12,927 bases of DNA, taken from contig DKSD01000056.1 in NCBI GenBank assembly GCA_002473165.1, forward strand, positions 1 through 12,927, given 5' to 3'. Position 1 is the first letter of the stretch. Each line of letters begins with the position of its first letter. Shown here piece by piece: positions 6,251-12,927 of the stretch. The notes beneath the pieces are model-generated. The model was not told the DNA's origin and did not search any database. It saw nothing but the letters and a program-made list of their open reading frames with translations. This DNA comes from Succinatimonas sp. UBA7265 (GTDB taxonomy: Bacteria; Pseudomonadota; Gammaproteobacteria; Enterobacterales; Succinivibrionaceae). The position numbers were made by a program, and so were the translations under genes.

Positions 6251-6877
6251 TCAGGGCTTTATGAAACCTGAGATGATCCTGCCGCCAAAGACCTGCAGCG
6301 CGGTCATGCCGGCTGCCTTGATCCCCTGCAAACCGACATTGGTGTCCTCAAAGACAAGGCACTGCGCGCTTTGAAGGCCGATGCGGCGCCCGGCCTCAAG
6401 GTAGGTGTCCGGCGCCGGTTTGCAGTGCGCGACCTGATCGGAGCTGACTATGGCATCGAGCAGTTCAAAGATCCCGTGGCGCTTTAAGAGCTTTGTCGTC
6501 TCGTTAAGCTGGGAGCCGGTGGCCACGGCGACGCGGCGGCCGCGTTTTTTGCCTTCTTTAAGATAAGCGGCGATCCCGTCAAACAGCGGGATCTCCTGCA
6601 GGTATTTGGCGACGTAGAGTTCCGTTTTCTCTTTGGCGATCTGCTCTCCGGTGAGATCCTTGCGCCCTGAGGCGTCAAGGCGCATCTGGCCGATGCGCGC
6701 GGAGCTGATGCCGCCCACGCTCATGATGTAGTCCCAGTCCATGGGCGGGAGATGGTATTTTTGCAGGATCTCGTTCCAGGCTTTGAGGTGGAAGGGTTCG
6801 GAGTCGATCAGGGTGCCGTCGAGGTCAAAAATGAGCCCCGGGTAGGCGTAAATCTCTTCATCGCTTACATTGGTCAT
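6251..6877 (-). CDS. yqaB: HAD-superfamily sugar phosphatase, YqaB-like
   Basis: This is a 208-residue haloacid dehalogenase-type phosphatase with a helical C1 cap. Motif I is FDLDGTLID with nucleophile Asp18 and acid/base Asp20. Motif II is ATGS (Thr120 or Ser122), motif III is Lys153 in CKPAPDTY, and motif IV is FEDTNVG (Glu177, Asp178), which binds magnesium. The pattern and length match E. coli YqaB, which acts on fructose-1-phosphate, 6-phosphogluconate and other small phosphates. A beta-phosphoglucomutase role is less likely but cannot be excluded. The ATG overlaps the stop of the dCMP deaminase gene (ATGA at 6877-6874), so the two are translationally linked. In that setting a nucleotide-related house-cleaning role is possible; this is inference. 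Confidence 0.85.
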   Translation of the reverse strand: MTNVSDEEIYAYPGLIFDLDGTLIDSEPFHLKAWNEILQKYHLPPMDWDYIMSVGGISSARIGQMRLDASGRKDLTGEQIAKEKTELYVAKYLQEIPLFDGIAAYLKEGKKRGRRVAVATGSQLNETTKLLKRHGIFELLDAIVSSDQVAHCKPAPDTYLEAGRRIGLQSAQCLVFEDTNVGLQGIKAAGMTALQVFGGRIISGFIKP

Positions 6878-7419
6878 AATCCGTCCGTGTGCTCCTGTTT
6901 CTCTTCCTCAAGCTGTTTTAAGATCCGCGCCTTGATGCGGCCGGGAGTGTCATCCTCCCACTGCCTTGGATCGATGCTCACGAGCGCGCCGCCTTCCCCG
7001 CGCAGCACGACTCTTGAAATTTGCGCGTTTAAGATCATGCGCTCGCACATCGGGCAGGGGCGGTTTTGCGCCGTCGGCTGATTCGTTGCGGCGTCGGTGC
7101 CGCAGAGGTAGAGCGTGCCGCCCACGATGTCCAGAGGATCGCCGTTGATGATGGCGTTGGCCTCGGCGTGCACTGCGCGGCAGAGCTCATAATGGGTGCC
7201 GGGTTTGATCTTAAGCTCCTGGCGCAGGCACACGCCCAGATCCGTGCAGTTGGCGCGGGTGCGCGGCGAGCCGTTGTAGCCTGTGGAGACGATCCTGCCG
7301 TCCACGGAGACGATGACCGCCCCGTAGCGGCGGCGCAGGCAGGTTGAGCGCATGGACACCGCCTCGGCGATCTCCATGAATGATTCATCTTTTGTCGGCC
7401 TGATATATTTGTCAGTCAT
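6874..7419 (-). CDS. dCMP deaminase family protein (zinc cytidine deaminase fold)
   Basis: This protein of 181 residues probably converts dCMP to dUMP for thymidylate synthesis. The zinc site is complete: His84 and Glu86 in VHAEANAI, with Cys122 and Cys125 in RPCPMCE. Conserved family parts include CLRRRYGAVIV, STGYNGSP and NCTDLG. Cys27, Cys58 and Cys80 are placed where phage T4-type enzymes hold a second structural zinc, so a second site is possible. I chose ATG 7419 because GGAGGG lies 3 bases upstream and the promoter at 7457-7447 would give a leader of about 20 bases. An ATG at 7434 would add five residues but leave almost no leader. The open frame reaching 7509 crosses that promoter and is not coding. 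The gene overlaps the HAD gene by four bases. Confidence 0.88.
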   Translation of the reverse strand: MTDKYIRPTKDESFMEIAEAVSMRSTCLRRRYGAVIVSVDGRIVSTGYNGSPRTRANCTDLGVCLRQELKIKPGTHYELCRAVHAEANAIINGDPLDIVGGTLYLCGTDAATNQPTAQNRPCPMCERMILNAQISRVVLRGEGGALVSIDPRQWEDDTPGRIKARILKQLEEEKQEHTDGL

Positions 7420-7446
7420 GATCCCTCCGCTCATTGCAGCGCAGAG

Positions 7447-7457
7447 ATTATAGCAAA
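7447..7457 (-). promoter_or_regulatory. Extended -10 promoter for dCMP deaminase/HAD operon
   Basis: On the minus strand this reads TTTGCTATAAT, identical over 11 bases to the promoter at 3020-3030. TATAAT occupies 7452-7447 with TG at 7455-7454 (extended -10). No good -35 is seen. The expected transcript start is near 7440, about 20 bases before the chosen ATG. The divergent rplY gene begins about 120 bases to the right. I see no equally clear promoter for rplY in 7458-7579; an AT-rich patch at 7497-7516 and TATTAA at 7552 are weak candidates. Confidence 0.7.
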
Positions 7458-7579
7458 GCGCCTTTTCAGGCTCCGCGCCGCCCTTGCTTTTTGGCGCGCT
7501 TTTTTGCAAAATATACGGCGCTGTTTTTCTGGTCGCAGGAAAACCGCGTTTTATTAACCTTATTTAAAGGAATACTATC

Positions 7580-7864
7580 ATGGCAGTTACCTTAGATGCT
7601 GTTGTCCGCAAAGACCTGGGGAGAGGTGCGAGCCGCCGCCTTCGTCGTGCGGAGCAGGTTCCGGCTATCATCACCGGCGGCAAAGACGGTGCCGTTTCGA
7701 TCACCGTTGATGCCAAGAAGCTGATCCTCGCCGCCCTTACCGACGAGTTCTTCAAAGAGTGCACCTTAAAGCTCGACGGCAAAGAGATCAAAGTCAAGCC
7801 CGTTGAGATCCAGCGCCACCCGGTTTCAGAGCAGATCCTGCACGTAGACTTCCTGCGTGTCTGA
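7580..7864 (+). CDS. rplY: 50S ribosomal protein L25
   Basis: This 94-residue protein has the same length as E. coli L25, the short form without the C-terminal CTC/TL5 domain. L25 binds 5S rRNA (loop E region) in the large subunit. The N-terminal RKDLGRGASRRLRRAEQVPAII and the C-terminal DGKEIKVKPVEIQRHP with HVDFLRV are family hallmarks. AAGGA at 7567-7571 sits 8 bases before ATG 7580. It is a single-gene unit, divergent from the dCMP deaminase operon and closed by the strong terminator at 7883-7914. The short form supports a gammaproteobacterial source. Confidence 0.95.
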   Translation: MAVTLDAVVRKDLGRGASRRLRRAEQVPAIITGGKDGAVSITVDAKKLILAALTDEFFKECTLKLDGKEIKVKPVEIQRHPVSEQILHVDFLRV

Positions 7865-7882
7865 TCAGGCCTGACCTGCATG

Positions 7883-7914
7883 AAGCCGTTTCCCTTTTGG
7901 GGAAACGGCTTTTT
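7883..7914 (+). terminator. Strong intrinsic terminator of rplY
   Basis: AAGCCGTTTCCC (7883-7894) pairs perfectly over 12 bases with GGGAAACGGCTT (7900-7911) around TTTTG, and a T-run extends to 7914. It lies 19 bases after the rplY stop. It separates rplY from the downstream unit. Confidence 0.92.
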
Positions 7915-7981
7915 CATGCTTGCACCAAAGGCTGATTTTGCGCGGCCGCAAGCGGCCGTCGCAATTTACGGCGCGCGGTGC

Positions 7982-7990
7982 TGTTATGAT
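7982..7990 (+). promoter_or_regulatory. Extended -10 promoter for cvfB/sohB/topA unit
   Basis: TGTTATGAT gives TG plus TATGAT (5 of 6 to TATAAT) as an extended -10. No clear -35 is present. The transcript would begin near 7997, about 45 bases before ATG 8043. The position, between the rplY terminator and the next start, fits a promoter for the last operon. The remaining bases of the 7865-8042 gap hold only the rplY terminator. Confidence 0.55.
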
Positions 7991-8042
7991 TAGGCCCAAA
8001 AGCGGCGGATGCCGTTAAGGTTTTGCATTGCGAGGGACAGCG

Positions 8043-8978
8043 ATGACGGATGAGGCAAAGATAGGGCGCATGATCGAGCGCCCGGTGGTCGAAATCACCG
8101 ATCAGGGGGCGTATTGCGACTGCGGGGAGTACGGGGAGCTCTTCGTGCCGCGCAGCCAGCTGCCGCGCTATCTCAAAGAGGGCGACGAGCTGCGGCTGTT
8201 CCTCTACAAGGACGCGGGCAGGGTGCTGGCGACGGCGCGCCACCCGTACCTCGAGCTGGGCATGACCGGCAGGCTGCGCGTGGCTTCCATAGACTGCGGC
8301 ACCGCCTACCTCGACTTAGGCATTCCCAAAGAGCTCGTCGTGCCCGTCTCCGAGCAGCGCACCGAGTTTGAAGTCGGGGAGAGCGTGCTTGTCTACGTGG
8401 CCATCGACGATCAGGGCCGCCTCTTTGGCACCCAGATGTTCAACCGCTATTTAAGCGATGTCCCCAAAGATCGCGCTTTTCGCCGCTTCCAGCGCGTGAC
8501 GCTCGTGCCGGTGAACCGCACTCCGCTGGGCTGGCGCGCCGTCGTGGACGACTGCTGCTACGGCACGATGTACAAAGACAGCGAAAAAGGGGGCGTCGTG
8601 CTGGGCAAGCGCAGCGACGGTTATATCGTCAACGTGCGCCCTGACGGCAGGCTTGATGTCTCGCTGCAGGAGCCCGGGGTCAGCGGCATAGAGCACGCGG
8701 CGCTCGAGCTCATGCAGATCCTCGAGCGCTCCAACGGTTTTTTGGAATTCAGCGATCGCACGCCCGCCCAGGACATCGAGGATTACCTGCACATGTCCAA
8801 GGGCAAGTTCAAGAAGGCCATCGGCCACCTGTACAAGCTGCGCCTCATCGAGATCACCGAGGACGGCATCAGGATGACCGCAAAAGGCCATGAGGAGATC
8901 GCGCGCCGCACCGGCGGCGACAAGCGCGCTGAGCTCGAACAGGCCGCGCGCGATGAAGGCAAAGGAGAGAATAACTGA
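8043..8978 (+). CDS. cvfB: S1-like RNA-binding protein, CvfB/YitL family
   Basis: This is a 311-residue protein with the CvfB layout: about three OB/S1-type beta-barrel segments (roughly residues 10-65, 70-135 and 145-222) followed by a C-terminal winged helix (about 228-290). The winged helix contains the hallmark SKGKFKKAIGHLYKLRLIEI. CvfB (Staphylococcus aureus) and YitL bind RNA; the precise target in this organism is not known. I chose ATG 8043, with GAGGGA 5 bases upstream, rather than the TTG at 8028. The last 25 residues are highly charged. The TGA overlaps the sohB ATG by one base (TGATG), so this protein and SohB should be made together. It is not related to the GntR regulators under which such proteins are sometimes named. 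Confidence 0.85.
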   Translation: MTDEAKIGRMIERPVVEITDQGAYCDCGEYGELFVPRSQLPRYLKEGDELRLFLYKDAGRVLATARHPYLELGMTGRLRVASIDCGTAYLDLGIPKELVVPVSEQRTEFEVGESVLVYVAIDDQGRLFGTQMFNRYLSDVPKDRAFRRFQRVTLVPVNRTPLGWRAVVDDCCYGTMYKDSEKGGVVLGKRSDGYIVNVRPDGRLDVSLQEPGVSGIEHAALELMQILERSNGFLEFSDRTPAQDIEDYLHMSKGKFKKAIGHLYKLRLIEITEDGIRMTAKGHEEIARRTGGDKRAELEQAARDEGKGENN

Positions 8979-10258
8979 TGCTCAGTGAATGGCTGCTGTT
9001 TCTGCTCAAGGGCGTGACCGCTGCGGTCATCGTCGTCGCGGCGCTCGTCATGCTGGCCGCAGCGCTCAGGGGGCTTAAGACGGCAGGCGCCGCCATGTCC
9101 CGGGAAAACGAGGAGGGGCGCCTTGAGGTCAAACCGCTGCGGCAGGAGCGCGACAGTCTGCGCTCGCAGATGGAAAGCGTGCTCGATGAAAACCGGGCTG
9201 ACGGCAGCTCGCCGCGCGCGCCTGAGGACAGGAACGGACAGGAGAGCGCCAAGGCGCTCAAAGATGAAAAAGCCCCCGAGCAGCAAGCAAAGCCTGATGA
9301 GGCGGCGCAAGCGGATAAACAGGCGAGCGCCCCTGAGGGCAAAGCTCAGGAGAGCGGCAAAAAGGCTGAGAAAAAGCGCAAAGCCTTAAAGCCCAGGATG
9401 CTTGAAAAAGAGCGCGATGACGAGCAGAAACAGCGCCTTTTGCGCATAGAAAAAGCGCGCAAAGAGGGCAAATTCTGCCCGCGCGATCTTTATGTCATAG
9501 AGTTCTCAGGCGATGTAAAAGCCTCGGAAACCGAGGAGCTGCGCCGCGAGATCGACGCCGTGCTCGAATACGGCGGCCCTGAGGACGAGCTCGTCGTCGT
9601 GCTCGACTCCCCGGGCGGCATGGTCAACGCCTACGGCTTTGGCGCCTCGCAGCTCATGCGCGTGCGCGATCGCGGCATTAAGCTCACCGTGTGCGTCGAC
9701 AAGGTCGCGGCGTCAGGCGGCTACATGATGGCGGCCGTGGCCGACCGCATCGTGGCCGCGCCTTTTGCCTATGTCGGCTCCATCGGCGTCGTAGCGGAGT
9801 TTCCCAACGTCAACCGTTTCCTGACCTCCCATGACATCGACTACGAGCAGGTGACCTCCGGCAAATACAAGCGCACGCTGACGATGCTGGGCAGGAACAC
9901 ACCGGAGGCGCGCGAGAAATTCAAACAGGAGCTTGAGGCGGTGCACCGGCAGTTCAAGTCCGAGGTCGCGCGTTTCCGCCCGCAGATAGATATGGAGCGC
10001 GTCGCCACCGGCGAGCACTGGCTGGCTCAGGACGCGCTGGAGCTCAAACTGGTTGACGCGATCGGCACTTCTGACGATTACATCAGGGAGCGCACGGATC
10101 TGACGTCAGGCTGCGCCCTAAAATTAGGGTGGAAGTACGATGAGAAAAAGTCTATTTTAAAAAAGATCCTTGGAATTTTTTCCGCAAAGTCGTGGGTTAG
10201 AGCCGTAAGCGAAGAGATTTCAGAACAGGCCGCAGGTCGGGGCGGCGTTATCAGATAA
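8978..10258 (+). CDS. sohB: SohB-like inner-membrane S49 peptidase
   Basis: This is a membrane-anchored peptidase of the SppA/S49 family, 426 residues. Residues about 4-32 are a hydrophobic helix, probably a signal anchor. Residues about 40-165 are a linker very rich in Lys, Glu, Ala and Gln, predicted coiled or disordered. The peptidase domain follows from about 168. Catalytic Ser246 lies in VAASGGYMMA and the general base Lys298 in GKYKRTLTMLG. The 52-residue spacing matches E. coli SohB as I recall it. VATGEHWLAQDALELKLVDAI is also conserved. E. coli SohB is about 349 residues, and almost all of the excess length here is in the linker. The gene overlaps cvfB and ends 19 bases before topA. 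E. coli also has sohB close to topA, which supports the name. The substrate is unknown. Confidence 0.9.
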   Translation: MLSEWLLFLLKGVTAAVIVVAALVMLAAALRGLKTAGAAMSRENEEGRLEVKPLRQERDSLRSQMESVLDENRADGSSPRAPEDRNGQESAKALKDEKAPEQQAKPDEAAQADKQASAPEGKAQESGKKAEKKRKALKPRMLEKERDDEQKQRLLRIEKARKEGKFCPRDLYVIEFSGDVKASETEELRREIDAVLEYGGPEDELVVVLDSPGGMVNAYGFGASQLMRVRDRGIKLTVCVDKVAASGGYMMAAVADRIVAAPFAYVGSIGVVAEFPNVNRFLTSHDIDYEQVTSGKYKRTLTMLGRNTPEAREKFKQELEAVHRQFKSEVARFRPQIDMERVATGEHWLAQDALELKLVDAIGTSDDYIRERTDLTSGCALKLGWKYDEKKSILKKILGIFSAKSWVRAVSEEISEQAAGRGGVIR

Positions 10259-10277
10259 CAAGGTAAGACAGAGACAA

Positions 10278-12902
10278 ATGGGCAAATCGCTGGTTATAGT
10301 GGAGTCGCCGTCCAAGGCGGCCATCATCAACCGTTTCCTTGGCGACAATTACGTGGTGCGCGCCTCCGTGGGCCACATCCGCGATCTGCCGGTCTCCGGC
10401 GGCAAGGCTGAGAAACCCAAGACCCGCGCCAAAACGAAGGCCGATAAAAATGAAGCGCTCTTCAGGCGCATGGGCATAGATCCGGCCAACCACTGGAAAG
10501 CCGATTACGAGATCATGCCGGGCAAGGAGAAAGTGGTCTCCGAGCTTAAGAAACTGGCCAAGAGCGCTGACAAGGTCTATCTGGCAACCGATCTTGACCG
10601 CGAAGGGGAGGCCATAGCCTGGCACCTGCGCGAGGTCTTAGGCGGCGATGACAGCCGCTATCTGCGCGTCAAATACCCGGAGATCACCAAGAAGGCCATC
10701 GACAACGCCTTCGCCCACCCTGGGCAGATCAACATGGATCTGGTGAAAGCCCAGCAGACCCGCCGCTTCCTCGATCGCGTCGTGGGCTTTATGGTCTCGC
10801 CGCTTTTGTGGAAGAAAGTCGCGCGCGGCCTGTCGGCAGGGCGCGTGCAGTCCGTGGCCGTCGAGCTCATCGTCGATCGCGAGCGCGAGATCCGCGCTTT
10901 CGTGCCTGAGGAGTACTGGACGGTCGGCGTGCAGGCGCAGACGCAAAACGGCGAGGGGATCAGTCTCGATCTCGCGCAGTACCAGGGCAAAAAGCTCGTG
11001 CTGCACAACAAGGCCGAAACCGACAAAGCGGTGGCGGATCTCAAAGGCCAGAGCCTCACAGTTTCCGCGGTCGAAAGCCGCCGCCAGAAAACGCACGCGC
11101 TGCCGCCTTTTACCACTTCGACGCTGCAGCAGGCTGCCAACCAGCGCCTTGGGTTTACGGTCAAAAAGACCATGACCATCGCCCAGCACCTGTACGAGCA
11201 GGGCCTGATCACCTACATGCGAACTGACAGTGTCAATCTCTCGGCCGAGGCGATCGCCGCGGCGCGCGGCATCATCGGCAAGGAGTACGGCGAGAAGTTT
11301 TTGCCTGAAAAACCCAATTTCTACCATTCCCGCGAGAGCGCCCAGGAGGCCCACGAGGCCATCCGCCCCTCGCATCCTGACAAGGGCGCGCCCGCCTCGC
11401 TCGAGCGCGACGCGCAGCGCCTGTACGATCTGATCTATGCCCGCTATCTGGCCTCGCAGATGTCAGAGTGCGTGTTTGAATCTACTTCCGTCACCGTCGA
11501 CGCCGGCCCTTACGCGCTCAAAGCCGCGGGCCATGTCGTGATCTTTGACGGCTTCCGCAGGGTGTGGAAGTTCGGCAAACAGGATGATGTCGAGCTGCCG
11601 CCGCTCAAACAGGGCGAGAGTCTGAGCCTCGAGGGCATCACGCCGCTGCAGCATTTCACCCAGCCGCCGGCGCGTTTCTCTGAGGCCACGCTGGTCAAGC
11701 AGCTTGAGAAAGACGGCATCGGCAGGCCTTCGACTTACGCGGCCATCATCTCCACCATCCAGGATCGCGGTTACGTGCGCATCGAGCGCGGCCGTTTCTA
11801 CGCCGAGCCCATGGGCGAGATCGTCACCGACAGGCTGCGCTTCAGCTTCAAAGATCTCATGGACACCCAGTTCACGGCGCGCATGGAGAACCAGCTCGAT
11901 GACATCGCAGACGGCAAGGCCGACTGGGAGCAGAGCCTTGACGGCTTCTACGGCGCCTTTGAAAAATCCCTGGAAGCGGCCTCGCAGCCTGCCGCCGCAG
12001 GCGGCATGCCTGAGAACCGTCCCACGGAGATCGATCTGACCTGCCCTAAATGCAAGAAGCACCACATGGCGGTGCAGTCGGGCAAGACCGGGATCTTTTT
12101 AAGCTGCTTAGGCTTTTACGACAAGACGGTTCCTGAGGAGGAGCGCTGCCGCAACACCATGTCGCTGCACATGGTCGAGCACAAGAAGCTCACGGACGAG
12201 CAGGAGGCCGAGCTCTTAAGGAGCCGCCCGCGCTGCCCGAAGTGCGGCGCGGCCATGGAGCCTTATTCCATAGACGATCGCCACCGCCTCTATCTGTGCG
12301 GCACGCCCAACTGCGGCGGCTACAAGCTTGAGGAAGGCGATTTTTCAGGCGACATCGATAAAGGCCCTGAGATCACCTGCGAGCGCTGCGGCAGCCCGAT
12401 GATCTTAAAAGAGGGGCGCTTTGGCAAATACATGGCCTGCACGAACGCTGAGTGCGGCAACACCCGCAAGATCTTAAAGAACGGGCAGGTGGCCCCGCCG
12501 CGCGAGGATCCGGTGGATCTGCCGGAGCTTTTGTGCAAGGCCAAGGGATCGCACTATGTGCTGCGCGACGGCGCCGCCGGCATCTTCCTGGCAGCGCACA
12601 ATTTCCCGAAAGTGCGCGAGACCCGCGCCCCGCTGGTCTCCGAACTCAAGCGCTTCCGCGATCGTCTAAGCCCGAAGTTTTACTACCTCGCCGACGCCCC
12701 GGAGGCGGATCCTGAGGGCAATCCCACCGAGGTGCGCTTCTCCCGCAAGTCGCGCAAGCAGTACATAATCTCGGTCAAGGATGACAAGCCCACGGGCTAT
12801 GTCGCCTTCTATGACGAGGACAAAGGGCAGTGGGAGGCGCAAAAGCCTGAGGCCAAAGGAACAAAGCGCAGCTACACGCGCCGCGGCAAAAGCGCCCGCT
12901 GA
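10278..12902 (+). CDS. topA: DNA topoisomerase I (type IA)
   Basis: TopA relaxes negative supercoils by single-strand cleavage and passage. At 874 residues it is close to the 865 of E. coli. The TOPRIM domain begins at residue 3 with Glu9 (VIVESPSKA), and the magnesium triad is Asp105, Asp107 and Glu109 (ATDLDREGEA). The catalytic Tyr313 lies in LITYMRTDS. Three four-cysteine zinc units follow: Cys589/592/610/624, Cys653/656/674/679 and Cys701/704/721/726. After them come the two cysteine-poor C-terminal ribbons, with VLRDGAAGIFLAA and APLVSELKRFRDRL as in E. coli, and a short basic tail. All key residues are present. AAGG at 10260-10263 is 14 bases from ATG 10278, rather far, so initiation may rely on readthrough from sohB. 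The 3' end of sohB (10119-10180) is markedly AT-rich and could hold a topA promoter, but I cannot name one. Confidence 0.97.
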   Translation: MGKSLVIVESPSKAAIINRFLGDNYVVRASVGHIRDLPVSGGKAEKPKTRAKTKADKNEALFRRMGIDPANHWKADYEIMPGKEKVVSELKKLAKSADKVYLATDLDREGEAIAWHLREVLGGDDSRYLRVKYPEITKKAIDNAFAHPGQINMDLVKAQQTRRFLDRVVGFMVSPLLWKKVARGLSAGRVQSVAVELIVDREREIRAFVPEEYWTVGVQAQTQNGEGISLDLAQYQGKKLVLHNKAETDKAVADLKGQSLTVSAVESRRQKTHALPPFTTSTLQQAANQRLGFTVKKTMTIAQHLYEQGLITYMRTDSVNLSAEAIAAARGIIGKEYGEKFLPEKPNFYHSRESAQEAHEAIRPSHPDKGAPASLERDAQRLYDLIYARYLASQMSECVFESTSVTVDAGPYALKAAGHVVIFDGFRRVWKFGKQDDVELPPLKQGESLSLEGITPLQHFTQPPARFSEATLVKQLEKDGIGRPSTYAAIISTIQDRGYVRIERGRFYAEPMGEIVTDRLRFSFKDLMDTQFTARMENQLDDIADGKADWEQSLDGFYGAFEKSLEAASQPAAAGGMPENRPTEIDLTCPKCKKHHMAVQSGKTGIFLSCLGFYDKTVPEEERCRNTMSLHMVEHKKLTDEQEAELLRSRPRCPKCGAAMEPYSIDDRHRLYLCGTPNCGGYKLEEGDFSGDIDKGPEITCERCGSPMILKEGRFGKYMACTNAECGNTRKILKNGQVAPPREDPVDLPELLCKAKGSHYVLRDGAAGIFLAAHNFPKVRETRAPLVSELKRFRDRLSPKFYYLADAPEADPEGNPTEVRFSRKSRKQYIISVKDDKPTGYVAFYDEDKGQWEAQKPEAKGTKRSYTRRGKSAR

Positions 12903-12927
12903 TTAAATTTTTGGCTCTGTCACTTTT

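Noticed and set aside
7420..7509. N-terminal extension of the dCMP deaminase to 7509
   Set aside because: It would cross a perfect extended -10 promoter and shows no conserved residues. The SD GGAGGG points to ATG 7419.
10638..11375. Minus-strand open frame (245 codons) opposite topA
   Set aside because: It is a shadow of the strongly conserved topA coding sequence.
1..12927. CRISPR array, tRNA, rRNA, prophage or toxin-antitoxin genes
   Set aside because: No regularly spaced repeats, cloverleaf sequence or phage/toxin-type proteins were seen on either strand.

Overview
The window is GC-rich bacterial chromosome, most likely from a gammaproteobacterium. The main signs are a short 94-residue L25 of the Escherichia coli type, a DusA-type dihydrouridine synthase, and sohB lying next to topA, as in enterics. 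A host-associated anaerobe of the Succinivibrionaceae/Aeromonadales kind would fit the dCMP deaminase, the DASS-type permease and the IS200/IS605 element, but that placement is an inference with modest confidence.

Layout. Bases 1-1553 hold the right part of an IS200/IS605-family element: a 5'-cut tnpA, a tnpB with its RuvC-type acidic residues and zinc knuckle, and a right end with the usual terminal hairpin and a TCAA boundary, which is also where the guide (omega) RNA should end. The left end is outside the window. After a 120-base gap comes a DASS/SLC13-type anion permease (1674-2939). Two touching hairpins and an extended -10 promoter (2980-3030) then precede a tightly packed plus-strand operon: a serine hydroxymethyltransferase-like protein that has lost the PLP lysine, then dusA, then an aldo/keto reductase (3069-6186). 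A bidirectional terminator (6198-6235) separates it from a convergent minus-strand pair: dCMP deaminase (starts 7419) and a YqaB-like HAD phosphatase (ends 6251), overlapping by ATGA. Divergent from that pair is rplY (7580-7864) with a strong intrinsic terminator. Last is a plus-strand unit, cvfB-like, sohB and topA (8043-12902), with a 1-base overlap and then a 19-base gap.

Most of the window is core metabolism and information processing. The two regions most worth a second look are these. (1) The SHMT-fold protein at 3069-4340 keeps the fold and several cofactor-contact positions but has Gly where the Schiff-base Lys should be. It has also lost the phosphate-binding Ser-Gly-Ser and the catalytic Tyr/Glu loop, yet it looks intact and is translationally coupled to dusA. 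This suggests a repurposed pseudoenzyme. (2) In the IS200/IS605 element the HUH motif of TnpA reads R-V-H instead of H-V-H, and tnpB has no ATG, GTG or TTG before codon 100, although its nuclease residues and right end look intact. No CRISPR array, tRNA, rRNA, prophage or defence island was seen.
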